DNA from: Desulfuromonadales bacterium
Lineage (GTDB): Bacteria > Desulfobacterota > Desulfuromonadia > Desulfuromonadales > BM103
Assembly: GCA_030640215.1 (NCBI GenBank)
Contig: DAOWJU010000087.1
Span: 1-15,818, forward strand
Length of the DNA: 15,818 bases
Direction of reading: 5' to 3'
The translations under genes and the position numbers were made by a program. Positions 6,957 through 14,150 of this stretch are shown piece by piece; the first letter of the stretch is position 1, and each line of letters starts with the position of its first letter. Below the pieces are notes generated by a model. That model saw only the letters and a program-made list of their open reading frames with translations, ran no database searches and had not been told where the DNA came from.

Positions 6957-7963
6957 ACGATTCAGCCTCTACCATTTTAGAGTTGTCTGATGTGGTCCGA
7001 ACTTTCTCCGTCAGTCGCGGTATTTTTAAAAAGAAAACGAAATTGCATGCAGTAAGTGGAGTCTCTCTTTCAGTTCAAAAAGGCCAGGTTTGGGGTTTGG
7101 TGGGGGAGTCTGGGTGCGGAAAATCCACCCTGGCTATGATGATACTGGGTTTATTACCAGCGACAAGCGGGCGCATCACAGTGAATGAAAAAGCTTTGCA
7201 CCAGTGGCATCAGCGAAATCTGTCACGGTTGATTCAGCCAGTATTTCAAGACCCGTACTCGTCTTTGAATCCGCGTAAAACCATAGGTCAAATTGTCGGC
7301 CTTCCGCTTCGCGTCCATGAAATTGGTAGCAAAGAAGACCAGTGTAAAAAGGTAAAAGAGATGTTGGAAATGGTCGGGTTGTCACCTCGAGCATACGACA
7401 GTTATCCTAATCAGCTTTCCGGTGGTCAGCGTCAACGGGTGGCCGTTGCGCGTGCCCTGATTATGCGACCCCAAATCGTTCTCTGTGATGAACCGACATC
7501 GGCACTGGATGTCTCAGTCCAATCACAAATACTCAATCTTTTGATCGACTTTCGGCAAAAACTGGACCTGACCTACCTGTTGATCAGTCACAACCTGGCC
7601 GTGGTTGAACATATGGCTACACATATCGCAGTCATGTATTTGGGCCGGATCGTGGAGATGGCCGATACCGACAGCTTATTTGCAAATCCACGCCATCCAT
7701 ACACCCGTGCTTTACTCAAGTCGGTGTTACTACCTGAACCGGGCAAGCGAGTAACTGACCCTAACCTTGGCCTGGAATTCCCGAATCCGTTTGATCTGCC
7801 GACCGGTTGCAAGTTTCACCCCCGCTGCTCCGAAGCAATGCCCGTTTGCCGGATAACAGCTCCTGATGCCGCTACTTCACCGGGAGGATATGTAGAATGC
7901 CACCTCTATTCCGAAACTTCGACCCAAGATCGAAACATTGATCATTCTAAAGAGATTGCATGA
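6953..7963 (+). CDS. ABC transporter ATPase, DppF/OppF-like
   Basis: A 336-residue second nucleotide-binding subunit, pairing with the DppD-like one. Walker A GESGCGKST (51-59), Q-loop Gln99 with DPYSSLNP after it, signature LSGGQRQR (155-162), Walker B IVLCDE (175-180) and switch His213 (ISHN) are complete. The insertion SRGIFKKKTKLHAVSGVSL near residues 21-39 is typical of DppF. The C-terminal extension again has spaced cysteines, C286-X5-C292-X6-C299-X16-C316. The start lies within ATGA of the previous gene and the stop within ATGA of the next, so the three genes are made from one mRNA. GGGG-rich AAGGGG upstream serves as ribosome-binding site. Confidence 0.94.
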   Translation: MNDSASTILELSDVVRTFSVSRGIFKKKTKLHAVSGVSLSVQKGQVWGLVGESGCGKSTLAMMILGLLPATSGRITVNEKALHQWHQRNLSRLIQPVFQDPYSSLNPRKTIGQIVGLPLRVHEIGSKEDQCKKVKEMLEMVGLSPRAYDSYPNQLSGGQRQRVAVARALIMRPQIVLCDEPTSALDVSVQSQILNLLIDFRQKLDLTYLLISHNLAVVEHMATHIAVMYLGRIVEMADTDSLFANPRHPYTRALLKSVLLPEPGKRVTDPNLGLEFPNPFDLPTGCKFHPRCSEAMPVCRITAPDAATSPGGYVECHLYSETSTQDRNIDHSKEIA

Positions 7964-9087
7964 GCGACAATGCTGAAACTATGGAGACGACTATGACATC
8001 ATTTCCTCTTATAGAGATAGAGGGTCCCCCTCTCGAACGGGGGCAGCAGTACGGGCGCCAGGCTGCTAACGTTGTGACGAAGAGCATCGAACTGTACACC
8101 AAGTTCTTGTCTGATGAAGGAGTTAAGTGGGGGGAGATTTGCGATGAAACTCGCCGTTTTACTCCTATGCTTGAAGCTTATAATCCGCAGTATTTGGAAG
8201 AAATGTGTGGAATAGCCCAGGGTGCGGCTGTCGACCTGGAATCAATCATGTTGGTAAATGCCCGTACCGAAATCCTTTACGGGCGAAAGAAGCCAGTCAT
8301 CACCACAAACCTTGATGACGGTTGTACCACCGTGGCAGTGATGGGTGGTGCGACCCGTGATGGCCACGTGTTGCAAGGGCAAAATTGGGACTGGAAGACA
8401 GGGTGCCTTGAAACGACCATCATTCTGCATGTTAAACAGGATAATGCACCAGATTTTTTTACCTTGGTTGAAGCAGGCGGTCTGGCTCGTCATGGCATTA
8501 ACAGTCGGGGAATCTGTGTAGGTGCGAATGCCCTGCGCAGTGACAAAGACTTCGGCAGAAATGGTATACCTCTAGGCTTGATAAGGCGCCGGATTCTGGA
8601 GTCCAAGTTGTATAATGAAGCACTCGCGGCAGCAATCCAACCGACACGGGCAGTTTCCAACAATATGATGATCGGTATAGCCGACGGTGAAGCCGTCTGT
8701 CTTGAGACGACGCCCGAGGACGTTTTTTGTGTCTGGCCAGAAGATGGCCTTCTCGTCCATTCCAATCATTTTTTGTGCCCAGTTGCCAGATCCAAATACA
8801 AGGATCTCAATGTTATGGTTTCCCCGAATACACTTTATCGAAATCGACGTGTAGAAGCGGTCTTACGGCCTCGGCTGGGGGATATCACTACAGATGATAT
8901 TAAGACGGCGCTGTTTGATGATTTTGGACACCCTCATGCGGTCTGTCGGCCACCGGTAGTCAATGGCTTAGGTCAAACCGAATCCATGACGATTGCCATG
9001 CTCGTCTACGATCTTACCGACCGGACCATGGAAGTTTGTGTGGCACCTCATAAGAACAAGGAATTTACAAAATATTCCTTTGATTAA
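7960..9087 (+). CDS. C45-family Ntn hydrolase (acyl-CoA:6-APA acyltransferase-like)
   Basis: Up to 375 residues, cytoplasmic (no signal peptide). The family includes penicillin acyltransferase and many bacterial amidohydrolases that cut N-acyl amides after self-cleavage exposes an N-terminal Cys. Here the likely cleavage is before C122 in LDDGCTTVAVMGG, preceded by the conserved NARTEILYG and followed by GHVLQGQNWDW, all hallmarks of the family; EGPPLERGQQYGRQA near residue 21 is the usual start. C122 keeps the nucleophile, so the enzyme should be active. ATG 7960 gives an ATGA overlap with the ATPase gene; ATG 7993 (MTSFPLIEIEG) has a better GGAG six bases upstream and fits family length, so it may be the true start. 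In this operon it probably deacylates the imported compound. Confidence 0.85.
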   Translation: MSDNAETMETTMTSFPLIEIEGPPLERGQQYGRQAANVVTKSIELYTKFLSDEGVKWGEICDETRRFTPMLEAYNPQYLEEMCGIAQGAAVDLESIMLVNARTEILYGRKKPVITTNLDDGCTTVAVMGGATRDGHVLQGQNWDWKTGCLETTIILHVKQDNAPDFFTLVEAGGLARHGINSRGICVGANALRSDKDFGRNGIPLGLIRRRILESKLYNEALAAAIQPTRAVSNNMMIGIADGEAVCLETTPEDVFCVWPEDGLLVHSNHFLCPVARSKYKDLNVMVSPNTLYRNRRVEAVLRPRLGDITTDDIKTALFDDFGHPHAVCRPPVVNGLGQTESMTIAMLVYDLTDRTMEVCVAPHKNKEFTKYSFD

Positions 9088-9178
9088 AGTCAGGGTGCCC
9101 AGCAGGGAGGAAAGTGCTCGGGATTTAAACTCGAGAACTATTCTAAAAACGATTTAATACCCTTAAGGAGGAGTTGTC

Positions 9179-10048
9179 GTGGTTTCTAGAAAACACTCGG
9201 CTTACTACATAGAAGGTCCAATTCCGGCCGAAATACCGCTAATTATTGATTCTCCTCACAGCAGTGGGAGAATCATTAAAAACTGCGAAATAGTAGCACC
9301 AAGGGAGGCATTACTGACAAGTTGGGATGCTTGGATTCATGAATTATTCGGCATAGCGCCCTCATTAGGGGCAACCATGCTTGTAGCAGAATTTCCACGT
9401 TGGTATGTCGATGTTAATCGCAACAGAAACGATCTCGATGCCGACCTTTTGGATGGGCCCTGGCTTGGTTCAATCACCCCCTCTAACAAAACCATAGCTG
9501 GAATGGGCGTTATCAGGCGTTATGCCTTGCCAAAGGTGCCGATCTATGATCGACGCCTCACTGTAGCCGACATCGATACACGCTTAACCCTTTGCTATGA
9601 TCCTTATGTCAAGGCGCTGGAGGACATTTTGTCAGAGGCGACATCCGTTCACGATAACCTCTGGTATCTCGATTGTCACTCAATGAAATCTGTAGGGAAT
9701 GCGATGAATGATGACTCCGGTCTGGCCCGACCTGATTTTTCCGTGAGTAACGGCGTCGGGCAGACGAGTTCCAGCGAAGCTCTTGAGTTTATTGGTTCGA
9801 CATTGAAGAGTTTTGGTTACCATGTCGGCATTAATGAGCCTTATAAGGGTGGAGATTTAATCCACCGCGCCCACAGATTGCAACCAACCTGTGAGTCAAT
9901 CCAGATAGAGATAAATCGTGCCCTTTACATGGATGAAACGCGTTTTACCAAGAACGCGAATTTCACTAAGGTCCAAGAGGATGTTTCATCCCTAATGCAC
10001 CTTATTCGAGATCGAATTCAAGTAAAAAGTACTGCAACAAATAATTAA
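9179..10048 (+). CDS. N-formylglutamate amidohydrolase-like (FGase family)
   Basis: A 289-residue enzyme of the zinc-dependent FGase family, whose best known member removes formate from N-formyl-L-glutamate at the end of one histidine pathway. Family motifs in order: IIDSPHSSG (22-30), EFPRWYVDVNRNRNDLD (71-87), LDCHSM (164-169), NEPYKGGDLIHRAH (219-232) and IQIEINRALYMDE (241-253), with Asp/His/Glu residues expected to hold the metal. The start is GTG 9179, supported by AGGAGG at 9166-9171. It follows the C45 gene by 91 bp. No other histidine-catabolism gene is nearby, so it more likely removes a formyl or other acyl group from an imported compound than serves histidine breakdown. Confidence 0.85.
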   Translation: MVSRKHSAYYIEGPIPAEIPLIIDSPHSSGRIIKNCEIVAPREALLTSWDAWIHELFGIAPSLGATMLVAEFPRWYVDVNRNRNDLDADLLDGPWLGSITPSNKTIAGMGVIRRYALPKVPIYDRRLTVADIDTRLTLCYDPYVKALEDILSEATSVHDNLWYLDCHSMKSVGNAMNDDSGLARPDFSVSNGVGQTSSSEALEFIGSTLKSFGYHVGINEPYKGGDLIHRAHRLQPTCESIQIEINRALYMDETRFTKNANFTKVQEDVSSLMHLIRDRIQVKSTATNN

Positions 10049-10067
10049 ATGGATTTGCACTTTTAAC

Positions 10068-10394
10068 TTGGTTCAAAAGCTCACTTTTCCCGTTAAATAT
10101 AGGACAAATGCAAATGGCATTTTTGGAGGACACATATATGCCCCCGAAGACTTGGGGCTTCAGGATATTTTGATTGCCGGAGACAAAATTGCGTGTCTCG
10201 GTAAAAATCTTAGTGTTGCAGCAACTAGCGAAGTTGAAAAATTTTCCGTTGTTGGGAAGACAGTAACTCCAGGATTTATTGATTTGCATGTGCATATCAC
10301 CGGTGGCGGAGGTGAATGCGGCCCGGCATCGAGACTTCCAGAAATAAATGTGGGGTCAACTCGTCGATATTGTACCGTTGGAATTGTGACGTAG
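10068..10394 (+). pseudogene. iadA: Isoaspartyl dipeptidase (beta-aspartyl peptidase, M38), N-terminal stub
   Basis: The frame contains GGHIYAPEDLGLQDILIAGD and VTPGFIDLHVHITGGGGECG, then PASRLPEINV: the start of IadA, an amidohydrolase-fold enzyme that cleaves beta-aspartyl dipeptides. HVH supplies the first two metal ligands. Intact enzymes are near 390 residues; here the similarity ends at about residue 95 and the frame stops at TAG 10392-10394, so the catalytic domain is missing. The 5' end also looks damaged: there is no in-frame ATG, only TTG 10068 without a ribosome-binding site, while AGGA-CAAATG at 10102-10110 opens a different frame, which hints at a small indel. Non-functional remnant; last gene of the cassette. 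Confidence 0.75.
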
Positions 10395-10418
10395 TGTAAA
10401 AGAAAGTGTTAAAAACTA

Positions 10419-10448
10419 AAGGGCTGCAATCAAAAGATTGCAGCCCTT
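10419..10448. terminator. Perfect 13-bp hairpin terminator after the cassette
   Basis: AAGGGCTGCAATC (10419-10431) pairs perfectly with GATTGCAGCCCTT (10436-10448) across an AAAA loop. Flanking bases are A-rich on the left (TTAAAAACTAA), which becomes a T-rich tail for transcripts coming from the right, and TTGTTATGT on the right. It may end transcription from both directions. Confidence 0.75.
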
Positions 10449-10498
10449 GTTATGTATATGGTGCGAAGGCGGGAATCAAAGTGATAGCGTAAGTAGAG

Positions 10499-10528
10499 CC
10501 TGTCCCAAAAAGGTGGGTTTTCGACAGG
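10499..10528. repeat. Inverted repeat, likely terminal end of the adjacent IS
   Basis: CCTGTC (10499-10504) and GACAGG (10523-10528) flank a core with CCC/GGG pairing. It lies on the 3' side of the minus-strand transposase; a sequence beginning GAGCCTGTCCC is a plausible IS terminus. No matching end is present on the other side of the transposase. Confidence 0.35.
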
Positions 10529-10618
10529 TAGGTCTGACCATCAACTGAGTTTTAAAAATACGTCAGATCTTTTCTGTTGATTGCCGTTGTTCTTGTTGTA
10601 TTTCGTTGGCTGCTTTGA

Positions 10619-11578
10619 CTATGAGCTGATTTTGAACGCACTGATCCCTTGACGGCTAGGTGAAGTGTCAACAGTTCTAGCCGCTTGGGCGAGTTCTTGG
10701 GCAAGCACTTCTTGTTGCTGTTTAGCCATTCGACCGAGTTTCCAGAGGTTGTGTGCCAGAACACACCATTCGATCCGTATTGTGCGGTGCTTAAACCCTT
10801 TGCTTCTTAATGGGGTGCCGAGGTAGGAGTTTTTAAAAATACTGATACGAGCTTCGGTTCCGCCACGGCGCTTTTGTAACCGGCAGAATTCTGCGTCCTC
10901 GAGCTTTTTTCTGAGCATTGGAACGGAGCGCGGGCAGATGGCATTGGAAATGTTGTCTTTTTCGAGATCAGCACGAACGCTGATGCTGTCGAAGCCACGA
11001 TCGCCACTGTAGCTTTTTGGAATGCCGTAGTAGTGTGTGATTTGCTCTATGCTGGCCTTGACAAGTTTACTGTCACTTGGTGGTTGTTCTTTGATCAACG
11101 TCCAATCGACAATCAGTCCATCGGCTTGTTCCGCAAGATAGAGCCCGTTGCCGAATTCAATCTCAGCATCGGCTTTACCACGGATGAGAACATGAGCATC
11201 AGGTTCATAGAGGCTGAGTATTTTGTCTTTGTTGGCAACACGGCGCTCTCCGATAAGGCGTTCATGCGCTTGATGTACCGCTTGAGGCAGTTGGTCGAGA
11301 ATGTTCTGCATGCGGTCAAGGATCACCTGGGCTTCAATCTCGCTCAAGTCGGTTTCTTGCCAGCGTGTTTCGAGCTCGCGGTGATAATTGTTCGCGTGTT
11401 TCTCAACAACACTCATCAGCTTTTTCATGCGGCGAAAGATTCTCTTGCGCATCTTCTTTGCCCCCTTTTTCTTACGAATATGCGTCATCTCCATACAGAG
11501 TTTGTTCATGTCGCGCAGAAACTTCTGGGGGTTACTGATGCGATATTTAAGGGATTTGGGTCGGCCCAAGATAACCAC
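10619..11578 (-). pseudogene. DDE transposase (IS4/IS5/ISNCY-like), 5'-truncated
   Basis: A 319-residue frame on the minus strand. It contains a long basic/coiled region (residues ~35-110), then DKILSLYEPDAHVLIRGKAD with AEIEFGNGLYLAEQADGLIV, SGDRGFDS (second catalytic Asp193) and RGGTEARISIFKN (catalytic Glu242), ending with LAHNLWKLGRMAK. This is a DDE transposase that cuts and joins IS ends. The start at GTG 11578 has no clear ribosome-binding site and an in-frame TAA lies two codons upstream; the N-terminal DNA-binding part and the segment with the first catalytic Asp are absent. I therefore read it as truncated and inactive. The exact IS family is uncertain. It sits beyond the broken iadA, so it may have helped delete that gene. 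Confidence 0.7.
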
Positions 11579-11635
11579 CCGTAATTAAAAGAAATAACGA
11601 CTAAAATCCGATATTTTATGACCTTATAGGCTTAT

Positions 11636-11649
11636 TTTTGATATCAAAA
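11636..11649. promoter_or_regulatory. Perfect 14-bp palindrome TTTTGATATCAAAA
   Basis: A perfect two-fold palindrome in AT-rich DNA, 118 bp upstream of the small lipoprotein gene and just beyond the end of the truncated IS. It could be an operator for the downstream genes. No regulator is identified. Confidence 0.3.
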
Positions 11650-11680
11650 TTAGCCCCATAGCCGTTTAACCTGTTATCGT

Positions 11681-11735
11681 TAACGAGCCCAACCTCCATC
11701 CTAAGCGTTCGGAAATACGGAGTTTGGGTAACGAG
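11681..11735. repeat. Hairpin flanked by 7-bp direct repeats
   Basis: TAACGAG occurs at 11681-11687 and 11729-11735 and brackets CCCAACCTCC (11688-11697) and GGAGTTTGGG (11719-11728), which pair at 9 of 10 positions. Inverted ends with a flanking direct repeat resemble a minimal transposon footprint, but a leader hairpin of the next gene is also possible. Confidence 0.4.
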
Positions 11736-11766
11736 TACATGCCCCCAATCTCCAAAAGGAAACTGC

Positions 11767-11991
11767 ATGAAAAAATTCATCTTAATCCTGTTGTTCATTT
11801 GTTGCACGGCCTTAACCGCTTGTACCAACGACCAAGGGGAGCAGCAACTTGAAATAGCGCAATTCGAGGAGAAACAGAACAACAGAGAACATGCGATAAA
11901 ACTGTACGAAGAGGTGGTCAGCAAGTATGCGGGAACACCAAACGCAAAATTTGCTCAGGAACGTTTGAATGTGCTGAAAGAAGGCAAGTGA
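11767..11991 (+). CDS. Small predicted lipoprotein with a TPR-like helical segment
   Basis: A 74-residue protein. The start (MKKFILILLFICCTALTAC) is a lipoprotein signal peptide with lipobox LTAC, so Cys19 would be lipidated and the mature protein, only 56 residues, anchored in a membrane. The mature part, QQLEIAQFEEKQNNREHAIK followed by LYEEVVSKYAGTPNAKFAQE, looks like a single TPR-type helix pair, as in larger lipoproteins that gather outer-membrane or envelope complexes. AGGA lies nine bases upstream of ATG 11767. No function is assigned. The next small gene starts directly after it. Confidence 0.7.
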   Translation: MKKFILILLFICCTALTACTNDQGEQQLEIAQFEEKQNNREHAIKLYEEVVSKYAGTPNAKFAQERLNVLKEGK

Positions 11992-11993
11992 GT

Positions 11994-12083
11994 ATGCAGA
12001 AAATGCTTGTAATTGTATTCTTTGTTGTTGCGATTATTGTTGCTGGAGTTTTGGCTTATACGCAGACACAGTTGTTGCTGTAG
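11994..12083 (+). CDS. 29-residue single-helix membrane peptide
   Basis: ATG 11994 to TAG 12083 encodes MQKMLVIVFFVVAIIVAGVL and then AYTQTQLLL, an almost wholly hydrophobic peptide with one membrane helix (residues 4-21). AAGG at 11981-11984 is a usable ribosome-binding site, and the start is only two bases after the lipoprotein stop, so translation would be coupled. A GTG at 11988 in the same frame is a less likely start. Homology unknown; the coupling and membrane helix make it more than a chance frame, but it could still be one. Confidence 0.45.
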   Translation: MQKMLVIVFFVVAIIVAGVLAYTQTQLLL

Positions 12084-12120
12084 CTGAACGCAAGTTTCTG
12101 AAAAGTAGGCACTCCAACCG

Positions 12121-13086
12121 ATGACACGACCTGTTCATAAACGCCCGTGGTTCCTCCCTAACGGCCATTTCGAAACGATCTGGCCGTCGCTATGTCGTAA
12201 GGTGCCTATGCCGGCCTATCGACGGGAACGGATTGTGACCGAGGATAATGATTTTCTCGACCTCGACTGGTTGCAATCGGATCGGTCGCGTCTGGTAATC
12301 ATCTCGCACGGGCTTGAGGGCGACTCCCATCGTCATTATGTGACCGGCATGGCCCAGGCCCTGTCTGCTGCTGAATGGGATGTGCTGGCCTGGAATTTCC
12401 GTGGTTGCGGCGGTGAGATCAACTGTCAACCACGTTTCACCCACAACGGCGCCAGCGACGACCTGCATGCAGTGGTCTGTCACGCTCAGCAGAGTCAGCG
12501 TTACGAGACCATCGTGCTTATTGGCTTCAGTATGGGGGGCAATCTGTCGCTGGTTTATCTTGGCCAGGATGCAGCGCGGGTTCCGGTCCAGGTCCGTGCC
12601 GCGATCTGTTTCTCGGTGCCTTGCGATCTGGCTGCTGCGTCAGAGCATCTTGCCAAAGCTGGTAACCGCATTTACATGCAGCGCTTCATGCACCTGATGG
12701 GGCACAAGGTTCGAGCACAGGCCATTCGCTATCCGGAGCTGTTTCTGTGTGACGACTACGCCGAGCTAAAAACCTTCCATGATTTTGACAACCGCTATAC
12801 GGCTCCTCTGCACGGTTTTCGCGACGCCCGCCATTATTGGCAGGAGTGCAGTTGTCTGCCATATCTTAATAATGTGGCTGTTCCGGCCTGGATCGTCAAC
12901 GCCTTAAATGACCCCTTCCTGCCGCCGCAATGTTTTCCCGATTCACGCTATCATGGTAACCCTCTACTTGAGGTTGTCACGCCACAACATGGTGGCCACT
13001 GTGGTTTTGCTTGCGCTGGACATGGGCAACTTTATTGGTCGGAGGCGTTGGCTGTTTCCTTGTTGTCTGATGTAGAGAAAAAATGA
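12121..13086 (+). CDS. Alpha/beta hydrolase, YheT-like (COG0429 type)
   Basis: A 321-residue cytosolic hydrolase. It starts with PWFLPNGHFETIWPSL, the family's signature, then SHGLEGDSHRHYVTGMAQAL (oxyanion region), WNFRGCGGE, the nucleophile elbow GFSMGGN with Ser137, LNDPFLPP with acid Asp264, and HGGHCGF with His293 as catalytic base. The complete triad suggests an active esterase or lipase-like enzyme; natural substrates of the family are poorly known. There is no strong ribosome-binding site before ATG 12121. It is 37 bp after the small membrane peptide and points the same way as the next gene. Confidence 0.88.
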   Translation: MTRPVHKRPWFLPNGHFETIWPSLCRKVPMPAYRRERIVTEDNDFLDLDWLQSDRSRLVIISHGLEGDSHRHYVTGMAQALSAAEWDVLAWNFRGCGGEINCQPRFTHNGASDDLHAVVCHAQQSQRYETIVLIGFSMGGNLSLVYLGQDAARVPVQVRAAICFSVPCDLAAASEHLAKAGNRIYMQRFMHLMGHKVRAQAIRYPELFLCDDYAELKTFHDFDNRYTAPLHGFRDARHYWQECSCLPYLNNVAVPAWIVNALNDPFLPPQCFPDSRYHGNPLLEVVTPQHGGHCGFACAGHGQLYWSEALAVSLLSDVEKK

Positions 13087-13087
13087 T

Positions 13088-13186
13088 TTGATATTTAATC
13101 CTCAACTTAACCTGCTCTATACGATCTGCCAGGTCTTTATCCCGTGTAGCACGATTGAGCATTCGAGTGACCCCATGACTCAAACT
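13088..13186 (-). pseudogene. Possible transposase C-terminal HTH remnant
   Basis: Read on the minus strand, this gap between two plus-strand genes spells SSLSHGVTRMLNRATRDKDL followed by ADRIEQVKLRIKYQ, which resembles the helical tail of REP-associated (Y1/HUH) transposases found in related bacteria. The frame continues upstream only to about 13222 and downstream into the hydrolase gene, without any catalytic domain. Weak evidence; it may be a chance frame. Confidence 0.25.
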
Positions 13187-13220
13187 GCTAACCTCCCTGA
13201 CCCCGGAACTCAATGACCTC

Positions 13221-14150
13221 ATGAATGTTTCTTCAAATGTACCTGCGTCATCAAGCGGGATGACCGTTCCTGCATATTTGGCGGGCCGGTTTACTTATTT
13301 GTCAGAAGCTGCGTGGTGCCAGCTGGTCGAGGAAGGGAGAATCTCTTGTAATGGCGTCATCTGTGGCCTGGCAACGACGGTTGCCAGGGGCGACACCATC
13401 CGTTGTGACATGCCTGACTTCGGCACGCCAGAAGTCAATCTCGACTATCGCATTGTTTACCAAGATGACTGGCTACTGGCTGTCAACAAGCCTGCGGGAC
13501 TTCGTGTCCATAGCGGCGGTAAATTCGTCAACGCCAACCTGATTTATCACCTTCGCCACGTTCGCCAACCCCCTTATCCGGAAGTCAACCTGGTCAACCG
13601 ACTGGACGCTGACACCTCGGGATTAGTCCTTTTAGCACGTGACAAGACGGTGCTCAGTCAGTTGATGCAGCAGTTTGCGAACGGCTCAGTGGTTAAGCGC
13701 TATCTGGCCGTGGTTAGTGGTCGCCCTTCACCCGCAGCCAGCACCATCAATCTGCCGATTGGTCCGGTGAAAGGTGCCCGGGTGCCGCGTTATGAAGTCA
13801 ACGGGGCTCAGGGCAAAGCTGCCGTTACCCACTACCAGATCCTGCGCGAACTGACCGACAACTTCACGTTGCTTGAGTTAAAACCGGAAAGTGGCCGCAC
13901 CCATCAACTCCGAGTCCATATGGCAGCCATGGGGCATCCCATTGTTGGCGACGCTCTATATACCATGAATGATGACGACTATCTCGATTGGTTACGCAAT
14001 CCTTCCACGCAGTCAGGAATCAAGCGTCAAGCACTGCACAGCCACCAACTACAGTTTTTTCATCCCGTCCAGCAAACCACCTGTAGCCTGACCGCACCTT
14101 TGGCACCTGACATCGCGCAGTTCATTAATGATGTGACCACGACAGATTGA
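13221..14150 (+). CDS. RluA-family pseudouridine synthase
   Basis: A 309-residue RNA-modifying enzyme that turns uridine into pseudouridine in rRNA or tRNA. Residues ~15-65 form an S4-like RNA-binding region (YLAGRFTYLSEAAWCQLVEE and GRISCNGVICG). The catalytic domain follows: LLAVNKPAGLRVH (85-97), the active-site motif VNRLDADTSG with Asp129, YLAVVSG, ELKPESGRTHQLRVHMAAMG and HPIVGDALY. The catalytic Asp and the RTHQIR-type loop are intact, but the usual HRLDRDTSG is NRLDADTSG here, losing His and Arg around the Asp. The start has a poor ribosome-binding site; ATG 13260 is an alternative. The stop abuts the convergent radical SAM gene. Confidence 0.88.
   Translation: MNVSSNVPASSSGMTVPAYLAGRFTYLSEAAWCQLVEEGRISCNGVICGLATTVARGDTIRCDMPDFGTPEVNLDYRIVYQDDWLLAVNKPAGLRVHSGGKFVNANLIYHLRHVRQPPYPEVNLVNRLDADTSGLVLLARDKTVLSQLMQQFANGSVVKRYLAVVSGRPSPAASTINLPIGPVKGARVPRYEVNGAQGKAAVTHYQILRELTDNFTLLELKPESGRTHQLRVHMAAMGHPIVGDALYTMNDDDYLDWLRNPSTQSGIKRQALHSHQLQFFHPVQQTTCSLTAPLAPDIAQFINDVTTTD

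Noticed and set aside
9117..9135. CTCG...CGAG inverted repeat before the FGase gene
   Set aside because: Only four paired bases around an AT-rich loop; not stronger than expected by chance.
10421..10448. The GGGCTGCAATC repeats as the start of a CRISPR-like array
   Set aside because: Just one inverted pair, no regular spacers; fits a terminator.
11033..11584. 183-residue plus-strand frame opposite the transposase
   Set aside because: Antisense to the transposase frame with its DDE motifs; no independent support.
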